In this document: positions 33,972 through 41,730 of the stretch, piece after piece
Numbering within the stretch: position 1 is the stretch's first letter
How the letters are laid out: the number at the start of each line of letters is the position of its first letter
Source of the DNA: Niveibacterium sp. 24ML
GTDB taxonomy: Bacteria; Pseudomonadota; Gammaproteobacteria; Burkholderiales; Rhodocyclaceae
Assembly (NCBI RefSeq): GCF_026586805.1
Contig: NZ_JAPFHA010000004.1
Coordinates: 62,001 to 126,000 of the forward strand
Length of the DNA: 64,000 nucleotides
Direction of reading: 5' to 3'
Notes under the pieces: model-generated
Database searches by the model: none
The model's input: only the letters and a program-made list of their open reading frames with translations
What the model was told of the DNA's origin: nothing
Position numbers and translations under genes: made by a program

Positions 33972-35570
33972 TTACTTGACGAGTTCTGTCTTGGAGAAAT
34001 AGTGGTTGGTCGGCACTGCGGCCATCTTGAAGTTCCTGACTTCCTTGCGGACGGGCTCGAAACGCACGGAATGCGCGATCGTGACCCAAGGGGCTTCGTC
34101 CTTGACGATCAGCTGGGCCTGTTCGTAGAGCTTTGCGCGTTCCTTGCGATCGGCGGTGCGGGTGGCGCGGGCGATCAGATCGTCGAATTCCTTGTTGCAC
34201 CACTTCGCGTTGTTGCCGCCGCCCTTGACGGCATCGCAGGAGAGCAGGGGGGTGAAGAAGTTGTCCGGGTCGCCGTTGTCGCCCGACCAGCCGATCATCA
34301 TGGCCTGGTGTTCGCCGGCCTTGCTGCGCTTGCGGTACTCGCCCCACTCGAAAGTCAGCAGCTTGACCTTGACGCCGATCTTGGCGAGGTCGGCCTGGAT
34401 CAGCTCGCCCATGCGACGGCCATCGGGGTTGTAGGGGCGTTGCACCGGCAGGTACCAGAGATCCATCTCGAAGCCGTCCTTGAATCCTGCTTTCGCAAGC
34501 AAGTCACGTGCCTTTTCGGGGGCGTAGTCGTAGTCCTTCACCTTGTCGTTGTAGCCCCACATGATGGGCGGGATCGGGTTCTTCGCGACCTGGCCGGCGC
34601 CCTGGTAGATGGCGTCAAGAATCGCCTGCTTGTTGATGGCCATGTTCAGGGCCTGGCGTACCTGCTTGTTGTCGAAGGGTTTCTTTTCGGTGTTGAACGC
34701 GATGTAGCCGACGTTCAGGCCCTCTTTCTGCAGCAGATTGATCTTCGGGTCCGTCTTCATGGCGGCCAGATCGGCCGGCTTGGGGTAGGCCATCAGGTGG
34801 CACTCGCCGGCCTTGAGTTTGGCGTAGCGCACCGATGCATCCGGGGTGATCGCGAAGATCAGGTTGTCCACCTTGGGGCGCCCGTCCCAGTAGCCCTCGT
34901 GGGCCTTGTAACGGATCACCGCGTCCTTCTGGTAGCTCATCAGCGCGAAGGGGCCGGTGCCGACCGGTTCGCGGTCGATTGCTTCCGGCGTGCCGGCTGC
35001 CTTCATTTTCTCAGCGTGTTCGGCTGACAGGATGGACATGAAGTCCATGCCGAGGTTGGCGAGGAAGGGCGCTTCCGGTGCGTTGAGCGTGAAGCGCACA
35101 GTGGATTCGTCGATCTTCTCAAGCCGCTTGACGATGCGCGCCATGCCCATGTCGGCGAAGTAGGCATAGGTTTGCGCCGGCGAGTTCTTGTGGAAGGGGT
35201 GGTTCGGGTCGGCCATCCGGTGCCAGGTGTAGATCACGTCGTCGGCATTGAAGTCGCGCGTGGGCTTGAACTTGGGGGTGCTCTGGAATTTCACGCCGCG
35301 GCGCAGCTTGAAGGTGTAGGTGAGGCCGTCGGGTGAGATCTCCCAGCTCTGCGCGAGGCCCGGGACGATGTTGGTGGTGCCGACTTCGAATTCCACCAGA
35401 CGGTTGAAGATTTGCGCGCTGGAAGCGTCGTGCGTGGTGCCGGTGGTGAAGAACTGCGGGTTGAAACCCTCGGGGCTGCCTTCCGAGCAGTACACCAGGG
35501 TCTTTGTGGCGAGGGCGGGCAAGGCGAGGGTGGCCGCGATTGCGGCCAGGGTGAGGCGCAAGGTCTTCAT
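33972..35570 (-). CDS. dppA: Periplasmic dipeptide-binding protein DppA
   Basis: 532 residues, as in E. coli DppA (535). Signal peptide 1-21, then KTLVYCSEGSPEGFNPQFFT and GTTHDASSAQIFNRLVEFEV, nearly the textbook DppA N-terminus. It captures di- and oligopeptides for DppBCDF. AGGAG precedes the ATG. A second dppA-like gene of equal length lies upstream in the same orientation. Confidence 0.94.
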   Translation of the reverse strand: MKTLRLTLAAIAATLALPALATKTLVYCSEGSPEGFNPQFFTTGTTHDASSAQIFNRLVEFEVGTTNIVPGLAQSWEISPDGLTYTFKLRRGVKFQSTPKFKPTRDFNADDVIYTWHRMADPNHPFHKNSPAQTYAYFADMGMARIVKRLEKIDESTVRFTLNAPEAPFLANLGMDFMSILSAEHAEKMKAAGTPEAIDREPVGTGPFALMSYQKDAVIRYKAHEGYWDGRPKVDNLIFAITPDASVRYAKLKAGECHLMAYPKPADLAAMKTDPKINLLQKEGLNVGYIAFNTEKKPFDNKQVRQALNMAINKQAILDAIYQGAGQVAKNPIPPIMWGYNDKVKDYDYAPEKARDLLAKAGFKDGFEMDLWYLPVQRPYNPDGRRMGELIQADLAKIGVKVKLLTFEWGEYRKRSKAGEHQAMMIGWSGDNGDPDNFFTPLLSCDAVKGGGNNAKWCNKEFDDLIARATRTADRKERAKLYEQAQLIVKDEAPWVTIAHSVRFEPVRKEVRNFKMAAVPTNHYFSKTELVK

Positions 35571-35910
35571 CGTTCTCTCCTGACGGGGGTGCCGGTGCTG
35601 GGGGCGATGGGGTCGTCCGGGGGGTGCTCGGCCGATCGAGCCCGATCATAGCCGCGCGGGACGTTTCGCTTCAATGCTTCGCGCGGCCTTCGCCCGGCGC
35701 CCATGACAGCACGGCAGCGGTTTGGCGCGCCGTGTTCGGGTCGAAGCGGGCCGCACGGCTCACGTTTTGCGCGCGCATCCATGCTTGCCCGCTGTTCCCC
35801 GGCGGTCTCGCCGCAAGGCTTGGTGTCGCGGAAGTCGGCGACGCGGGGTTCGGGCGAGTTCGGCACCCGAACACCGAGCTGCACGCGGTGCTGCGAGCGG
35901 CAACGCTGTC
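35571..35910. other. Intergenic region upstream of dppA
   Basis: About 340 bases between the first acetyltransferase gene of the cluster and dppA, which should hold the dppA promoter. Overlapping open frames on both strands have arginine- and cysteine-rich translations without family features. No convincing promoter boxes, terminator or RNA motif was identified. Confidence 0.4.
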
Positions 35911-36429
35911 TCAAACGAGCGAGCGCGCCCAGATGTCGACCCGGGCGTTATCGAGCGGAGCATACAATTCGCTGCGCTCAAACGAGAGGCCGAGCTTGCG
36001 AACAACGTTCGCCGAGGCCGTGTTTTCGGGCAGGATCACTGAGATGATCCGGCGCAGTTCAAGCGTGTCGCGCGCAAACGCAATACCTGCCTGGCCCGCT
36101 TCGGTTGCCAGCCCCTTGCCCCACCAGGCTGGCAGGAAGCGATAGCCAAGCTCGACCTCGTTGAATTCCGGCAGGTACTTGAGCCCCGAGAAGCCGATCA
36201 CTTCGCCGCTCGCCTTCCACTCGCAGGCGAAGCGGCCGAAGCCGTGTTCGGCATAGTCCCGCAAGGGGGCGGCGTGCAGCACTTCGAGCGCGTGCGCACG
36301 GGAGGCATACGGCTCACGCTGCGCGTAGCGGATCGCGTCCGGGTCGGTGCCAAGCAGGTAGAACACGTCGAGGTCGGCTTCGGTCCAGGCACGCAAACGC
36401 AGGCGTTCGGTTTCGATGATGGCTTTCAT
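35911..36429 (-). CDS. RimJ/RimL-type GNAT acetyltransferase
   Basis: 172 residues. It opens with IETERLRLRAWTEADLDVFY and has the ELGYRFLPAWWGKGLATEA block and the NTASANVVRKLGLSFE loop of the RimJ/RimL (ribosomal protein / small-molecule N-acetyltransferase) group. It starts 6 bases after the second dppA-like gene, so the two are co-transcribed. It is the second acetyltransferase in this peptide-transport cluster. Confidence 0.9.
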   Translation of the reverse strand: MKAIIETERLRLRAWTEADLDVFYLLGTDPDAIRYAQREPYASRAHALEVLHAAPLRDYAEHGFGRFACEWKASGEVIGFSGLKYLPEFNEVELGYRFLPAWWGKGLATEAGQAGIAFARDTLELRRIISVILPENTASANVVRKLGLSFERSELYAPLDNARVDIWARSLV

Positions 36430-36435
36430 GTGACC

Positions 36436-38034
36436 TCAGCGATTGAGCTCGACGTTCCGCAGGTCGAGCTGGTAGGTGGGCTCAAGAACAAAGCCCTGAA
36501 CTTCCTTGCGGGTGACGCCGAAGCGGTGGCCGTGGGCGATCAGTACTTGCGGGACTTCCTCGCGCAGGATTTCCTGTGCCTTGGCGTACAGGGTGGTGCG
36601 CTCGGCGCGATCCGGCGTGCGGCGGGCGCGTTGCAGCAGGTCTTCAAAGGCGGGGTTGCACCAGCGCGCGAGGTTGCCGCCGCTCTTGGCCGCATCGCAG
36701 GAGAGCAGGGGTTCGAAGTAGTTGTCCGGCTCGCCGTTGCCCGATAGCCAGCCGAACATCACGGCCTGGTGTTCGCCGGCGCGCTGCCGTTTGAGGTACT
36801 CGCCCCACTCGAAGGTGGCGAGCTTCACCCGTACCCCGATCTTTGCCAGATCAGCCTGGATCATCTCGCCCATTCGTTTGCCGTCCGGGTTGTGTGGGCG
36901 CAGCACCGGCAGATACCAAAGTTCCATGTCGAAACCATTGGGGTAGCCCGCGCTGGCGAGCAGGGCCTTGGCCTTGGCAGGCTCGTAGGCGATCGCGGGC
37001 AGTTTGGCGTTCGCGGCCCAGTAAGCCGGCGGCAGCAGGTTCTTCGCGAGGGTGGCCCGGCCCTGATAGACCGCGCCGAGGATCGCGTTGCGGTCGATCG
37101 CCAGATCGAGCGCCTGGCGCACGCGCTTGTCGTCGAAGGGTTTCTTGGTGGTATTCAGGCCGATGTAGCCGGTGTTGAGCCCGGGCTGCTGTACCAGGCT
37201 CAGCCCGGGTGTTTTTTCTATCAGCGCAACATCCGCCGGCTTCACCGATACCGAAATGTGGCATTCGCCGGTTTTGAGCTTGGCCAGTTGAACGGTGGCG
37301 TCCGGCACGATGCTGATGATCAGCGCGTCCGCCTTGGGCTTGCCGCGCCAGTGCTGCGCGAAGGCCTTGAAGCGGATCACCGTGTCCTTCTGGTAGCTGA
37401 CGAACTGAAAAGGGCCGGTGCCGATCGGCTCGCGGTCGAGCTTCTCGGGCGTGCCTGCGGCCGCCAGTTTGTTCGCGTACTCGGCCGACTGGATACCGAG
37501 CATGTCGAAACTCATGCGGGTGAGGAAGGGCGATTCCGGTCTCTTGAGCTGAAAGCGGATCGTGTAGTCGTCCAGCTTTTCGAGCTTTTCAACGTTCTCG
37601 TCCATGCGCAGGTTGCTGAACTGCACATAAGCCAGATTGCCGGCGAGCTTGTGGTAGGGATGTGACTTGCTGGCCTGCCGTTGCCAGGTGAACAGCACGT
37701 CGTCGGCATTGAAATCGCGACTTGGCTGGAAGCTGCTGCTGGTATGGAACTTCACGCCGCGGCGCAGCTTGAAGCTGTAGGTCCGCCCGTCGGGCGAGAT
37801 CTCCCAGGACTCGGCCAGCGCGGGCTGGAGTTCGGCGGTGCCCGACTTGAAGTCCAGCAGCGTATCGGCGATCTGCGAGCCGGCGTCCGACGTGTTCTGG
37901 CCGTTGGCGAACAGCCGCGTGAGCGATTCGGGGCTGCCTTCGGCGCAATACACCAGGGTCTTGGCAGCCTGCACCGGCGCACATGCCAACAGGCTGGCGG
38001 CAATCAGGCAAAGCGGGGTGATGAAGGCTCTCAT
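36436..38034 (-). CDS. DppA-like peptide-binding protein, second copy
   Basis: 532 residues, same length as the neighbouring DppA, and clearly a paralogue (KTLVYCAEGSPESLTRLFAN against KTLVYCSEGSPEGFNPQFFT). Signal peptide 1-23. The ligand region differs more than the frame, so specificity has probably shifted, e.g. to a different peptide or haem. No permease of its own is adjacent; it may feed the DppBCDF channel encoded about 4 kb downstream. Confidence 0.9.
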   Translation of the reverse strand: MRAFITPLCLIAASLLACAPVQAAKTLVYCAEGSPESLTRLFANGQNTSDAGSQIADTLLDFKSGTAELQPALAESWEISPDGRTYSFKLRRGVKFHTSSSFQPSRDFNADDVLFTWQRQASKSHPYHKLAGNLAYVQFSNLRMDENVEKLEKLDDYTIRFQLKRPESPFLTRMSFDMLGIQSAEYANKLAAAGTPEKLDREPIGTGPFQFVSYQKDTVIRFKAFAQHWRGKPKADALIISIVPDATVQLAKLKTGECHISVSVKPADVALIEKTPGLSLVQQPGLNTGYIGLNTTKKPFDDKRVRQALDLAIDRNAILGAVYQGRATLAKNLLPPAYWAANAKLPAIAYEPAKAKALLASAGYPNGFDMELWYLPVLRPHNPDGKRMGEMIQADLAKIGVRVKLATFEWGEYLKRQRAGEHQAVMFGWLSGNGEPDNYFEPLLSCDAAKSGGNLARWCNPAFEDLLQRARRTPDRAERTTLYAKAQEILREEVPQVLIAHGHRFGVTRKEVQGFVLEPTYQLDLRNVELNR

Positions 38035-38102
38035 GCGGGGGCATCTCCGGGTGGAGCCGCATCATCGCAGAGGCAGCGCGGTGTGGTCGACCCGCGAAAC
38101 AG

Positions 38103-38126
38103 AACAGCCACCCGAAGGTGGCTGTT
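38103..38126 (-). terminator. Hairpin terminator after the yceI gene
   Basis: A 10-bp stem (AACAGCCACC with GGTGGCTGTT) caps a four-base loop that reads TTCG on the transcribed strand, 19 bases after the leftward yceI stop, and is followed by a short T-rich stretch (CTGTTT). A moderately good intrinsic terminator separating the yceI operon from the second dppA-like gene. Confidence 0.7.
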
Positions 38127-38144
38127 TGCTCGCAAGGCGCCAGC

Positions 38145-38711
38145 TCACTCTGCCTTGACGGCTTCGACCGGAATCTTGATCGTCACTTCGTCGGCCACAG
38201 CGGGCACGTACTTGCTCATGCCGAATTCCGAACGCTTGATCGTGGTGCTGATGTCGGCAGCGCAGACCGGCTTTTTCATCATCGGATGCGGTTTGCAGAC
38301 GAAGTTGGCGATCGTCAGCTTGATCGGCTTCGTCACACCGAGCAGCGTGAAGTCGCCTTCTGCAGCGACCGGCTTGTCGCCATCGAAGCTGATCTTGTTC
38401 GACTTGAAGCTCATGGTCGGGAATTTCTCGACGTTGAAGAAGTCTTCGGACTTCATGTGCTTGTCCCAGTCTTCGAGACCCATGTCGATTGAAGCGGTCT
38501 CGATAGTGGCTTCAACGCTGCCCGTTTTCTTGGCCGTGTCGAGCACCACTTTGCCGCTGGTCTTGTTGAAGCGGCCGCGCTGGGTGGAAAAGCCCAGGTG
38601 GTTGATCTCGAACACCGGGAAGGTGTGGCGCACGTCGAAGGTGTAGGTGTCTGCAGCCACAACGGTGCCCGACAGCGCGGCGACGGCGGCGGCAAGGAAC
38701 AGTTTCTTCAT
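38145..38711 (-). CDS. YceI-family periplasmic protein
   Basis: 188 residues. Signal peptide 1-20 ([20 protein letters not shown]). The mature part shows the YceI lipocalin-like barrel: FDVRHTFPVFEINHLGFSTQ, FPTMSFKSNKISF and LLGVTKPIKLTI. These proteins bind isoprenoid-type ligands; the native role is unsettled. Third gene of a leftward operon with a second YceI protein and cytochrome b561. Confidence 0.92.
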   Translation of the reverse strand: MKKLFLAAAVAALSGTVVAADTYTFDVRHTFPVFEINHLGFSTQRGRFNKTSGKVVLDTAKKTGSVEATIETASIDMGLEDWDKHMKSEDFFNVEKFPTMSFKSNKISFDGDKPVAAEGDFTLLGVTKPIKLTIANFVCKPHPMMKKPVCAADISTTIKRSEFGMSKYVPAVADEVTIKIPVEAVKAE

Positions 38712-38780
38712 GAGGTTTTCTCCGTTTCAGTCTCTGCTTGGGGTGGCGCGACGAACTGCGCCGGATTGTGTTCGGGCGGC

Positions 38781-39335
38781 TTACTTGGCGGCCGCCACGA
38801 TGTGAAATTTGATCTGGATTTCGTCTGCGACGGTCGAGGTATCGGCCCAGGGCCCTTCGCCGATGCCGTAGGGCAGCCGCTTGAGGACGAAGGCACCATC
38901 GAAGACCCCGTTCTTGCCGTCTGCCTTGTAGGTGAACGGGGCGCTGATGTTGAGCGTCTTGCCCTTGATCGTGAGCGGGCCACTCACCTCGAAGCGGTTA
39001 CCGCCAAGCGCCTTCACGCTGCTCGACTTGAACGATGCAGTGGGAAACTGCTTCACGTTGAACCACTGCTTGCCGACCACCTCGTCGTTGGCTTCCTGAC
39101 TGCCGGCGTCGATGCTGGCCACGTCGAGATCGAAGCCTGCAACGGCAGCCTGGGGCTTGGCCGGGTCGAACGACAGCGTCACCTTGAACTTGCTGAATTT
39201 GCCATCGACCGGTACGCCCATCTGCTTGGACGTGAAGCTCAGGCTGCTTTTGGCGTGATCGACCGTGCCGTACTCGACTGCGGTTGCAGGCATGGCAAGG
39301 GCTGCGGCGACGAAGGCCGTCATCAAGCGTTTCAT
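38781..39335 (-). CDS. YceI-family periplasmic protein, second copy
   Basis: 184 residues from the ATG at 39335, which begins a signal peptide (MKRLMTAFVAAALAMPATAV). Conserved YceI features: SSLSFTSKQMGVPVDGKFSK, FPTASFKSSSVK and LTIKGKTLNISAPF. Distinct from the neighbouring YceI protein, so not a recent duplicate. It lies 14 bases downstream of the cytochrome gene. Confidence 0.9.
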   Translation of the reverse strand: MKRLMTAFVAAALAMPATAVEYGTVDHAKSSLSFTSKQMGVPVDGKFSKFKVTLSFDPAKPQAAVAGFDLDVASIDAGSQEANDEVVGKQWFNVKQFPTASFKSSSVKALGGNRFEVSGPLTIKGKTLNISAPFTYKADGKNGVFDGAFVLKRLPYGIGEGPWADTSTVADEIQIKFHIVAAAK

Positions 39336-39349
39336 GGAAACTCCGCGTC

Positions 39350-39892
39350 TTATTTCAGGAAGGGCAGCATGCGGGCAAGAATGCCGTCGCGTGCGAGGAA
39401 GTGATGCTTGATTGCCGCCGCGGCGTGTGCGATCACGATCAGCGCCATCCCCCAGGCAAGCAACTCGTGGACTTCGCCGAGCAGATCGCCGAGTTCCTTG
39501 TTCTTGCTGACCAGATCGGGCAGGGGCACAAGGCCGAACCACACGACCGGAAAGCCCTTGGCTGAACTCATCATCCAGCCGACCAGTGGCACGGCGATCA
39601 TCAGGACGTAGAGCAGATGGTGGGCGGCGTGCGCTGCGATTTGTTCAATGCGCTTCATCGACGCTGGCAAGGCCGGCGGGCGATGGGTTGCGCGCCACAG
39701 CAAGCGGATCAGCGCGAGCACCAGGATCGCGATGCCTGCCCACTTGTGCCAGCTATACAGCTGCAGCTTCTCCGGCGATAGCCGGAGGTCCACCATGTAC
39801 AAGCCCACCGGAAAGGCGATGAAGATCATCAGGGCGAGCACCCAGTGCAGGGCGATCGCGGTGCGTGTGTAATGCGCGGGGGTTTCGTTCAT
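39350..39892 (-). CDS. Cytochrome b561
   Basis: 180 residues with four membrane helices. Likely haem-ligand histidines are H16 (IALHWVLA), H49 (SWHKWAG), H142 (VHELLAWG) and H156 (VIAHAAA). It is a di-haem quinol-linked electron carrier of the bacterial cyt b561 (YodB) type. First gene of the operon with two YceI proteins, a frequent association in proteobacteria that suggests the YceI proteins carry a quinone-related lipid. Confidence 0.92.
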   Translation of the reverse strand: MNETPAHYTRTAIALHWVLALMIFIAFPVGLYMVDLRLSPEKLQLYSWHKWAGIAILVLALIRLLWRATHRPPALPASMKRIEQIAAHAAHHLLYVLMIAVPLVGWMMSSAKGFPVVWFGLVPLPDLVSKNKELGDLLGEVHELLAWGMALIVIAHAAAAIKHHFLARDGILARMLPFLK

Positions 39893-40011
39893 CGTCTGGG
39901 TTCCGGGCCTGCAATGCCGTTAAGGATGGATGCGAATCAGCTTGATTGCATGCTAGAGCCCCAGACCCCCTCATTCCAGCGAAAGTTTCTCGTGAATCAG
40001 GTGAACAGCGT

Positions 40012-40275
40012 TCACTGATCCTTGCCGGCACCCTTGTTTTGCGCCAGCGCGGTTTCCAGCTCAGTGATGCGGGCTTCGAGGCGCGCCAACTGTTCGCGCG
40101 CGCGCGCCAGCACTTCGCGCTGCACGTCGAATTCTTCGCGCGTCACCAGATCCATCTTTCCCAGCATCGACGAAAACGCCGCCTTGGCATTGCGTTCAAT
40201 ATCTTTGGCGGGGCTGCTTTCGAGCAGCTCGGCCATCTTCTTCTGGATTTCGTCGACGAACTTGGGCGGCTCCAT
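40012..40275 (-). CDS. ubiK: UbiK-family ubiquinone biosynthesis accessory factor
   Basis: 87 residues, typical of YqiC/BMFP proteins. An N-terminal amphipathic part (KFVDEIQKKMAELLESS) is followed by a coiled coil (VLARAREQLARLEARITELE). UbiK helps assemble the ubiquinone-making Ubi complex and interacts with lipids. It is divergent from torF. The ATG at 40275 begins the conserved block. Confidence 0.82.
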   Translation of the reverse strand: MEPPKFVDEIQKKMAELLESSPAKDIERNAKAAFSSMLGKMDLVTREEFDVQREVLARAREQLARLEARITELETALAQNKGAGKDQ

Positions 40276-40332
40276 GGCTTGACTCCATAAGGGTTTGAGA
40301 GGGAGCAGCCCAGTTTAGCACGCACGTTTTCA

Positions 40333-40387
40333 TGCACCGGAAACGTGCGATTCTGCCCCGCTGCGCCAGATGCACATGTTTGGTGCG
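40333..40387 (+). promoter_or_regulatory. Two NtrC-like activator sites upstream of torF-glnK-amtB
   Basis: Compared with TGCACCA-N3-TGGTGCA, the site at 40371-40387 (TGCACATGTTTGGTGCG) matches 11 of 14 fixed positions and that at 40333-40349 (TGCACCGGAAACGTGCG) 10 of 14. They lie about 38 bp apart and about 130-170 bases before the predicted start of transcription, the usual enhancer distance. Confidence 0.65.
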
Positions 40388-40483
40388 TTCGTGTGCGGCA
40401 GCGGAAACAAAACAGTGCGGCGCGGTATTTTTCCGCACCGGGTTTCAGTCCAAAGCCATTGTTTCAAGCGTGTGTCGACTTGG

Positions 40484-40499
40484 TGGCACGGTTTCTGCA
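40484..40499 (+). promoter_or_regulatory. Sigma54 (-24/-12) promoter of torF-glnK-amtB
   Basis: TGGCACG-GTTT-CTGCA matches the consensus TGGCACG-N4-TTGCA at every fixed position but one. The GG (40485-40486) and GC (40497-40498) are exactly 10 bases apart. Transcription would start near 40510. NtrC-like sites lie upstream and the torF start is about 33 bases downstream. Confidence 0.8.
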
Positions 40500-40542
40500 T
40501 TGGGGTGCTCGTCCGAATTCACATCCCAAGACGGAGAATGAA

Positions 40543-41310
40543 ATGCGCAATACCCTGATCGCCACCGCACTGTTTGCTGGTCTCGCCGCTTCCGGCTCCG
40601 CCATTGCTGAAGAGGCCAAGGCGCCTTACACGCTGACCGGCAACGTTGCCCTCGCCTCCGAGTACATCTATCGCGGCATCTCGCAAACCAACCATAAGCC
40701 TGCCGTCCAGGGTGGTTTTGACTTCGCACACGAGAGCGGCGTCTACCTCGGCACCTGGGGTTCGAACATCAGCTGGCTGTCTGACGCAGGCGCCGGCAGC
40801 GTGAGCGCCCCGGTTGAACTCGATTTCTACGGCGGCTACAAGGGCACGGTGGGTGACTTCGGCTACGACATCGGCGGCCTCTACTACTACTACCCGGGCA
40901 CCTACCCGGACGGCTACACCAGCCCGAACACCTTCGAAGGCTACGTTGGCGCGAGCTATTCGTTCCTCTCGTTCAAGGCGTCCTACGCTTTTACGAACCT
41001 GTTCGGCACCAAGACCCCGGAAGGCGAAAAGACCAACGGTAGCTACTACCTTGACCTGACCGCAACCTATCCGGTTGCACCGGGCTACAACCTGATCGGC
41101 CACGTCGGCTACCAGGCCGTCAAGGACTTCGATGATGCCTCTTACACCGACTACAAGATCGGTGGCACGGCAGATGCAGTGGGCCTGACCTTCGGCCTGT
41201 TCTACAGCGGCACCAACGCCAAGGGCGACGTCGGCGAGTTCTATCACAACCCGTTCGACAAGGATCTGGGCGAAGGCCGCGTCCTCTTCACGATCAGCAA
41301 GGCACTCTGA
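40543..41310 (+). CDS. TorF-family outer-membrane porin-like protein
   Basis: 255 residues from the ATG at 40543 (GGAG 8 bases upstream). Signal peptide at 1-22. The YTLTGNVALASEYIYRGISQ start is the hallmark of the TorF putative-porin family; the rest is a tyrosine-rich barrel. Its position before glnK-amtB is common in Rhodocyclales. It shares the sigma54/NtrC-type control region, so it may let nitrogen compounds through the outer membrane; the substrate is unproven. Confidence 0.88.
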   Translation: MRNTLIATALFAGLAASGSAIAEEAKAPYTLTGNVALASEYIYRGISQTNHKPAVQGGFDFAHESGVYLGTWGSNISWLSDAGAGSVSAPVELDFYGGYKGTVGDFGYDIGGLYYYYPGTYPDGYTSPNTFEGYVGASYSFLSFKASYAFTNLFGTKTPEGEKTNGSYYLDLTATYPVAPGYNLIGHVGYQAVKDFDDASYTDYKIGGTADAVGLTFGLFYSGTNAKGDVGEFYHNPFDKDLGEGRVLFTISKAL

Positions 41311-41321
41311 AATCGGTTTAG

Positions 41322-41708
<387 letters not shown>

Positions 41709-41730
41709 AGCAGAAAAGGGAGAGTCAAAA

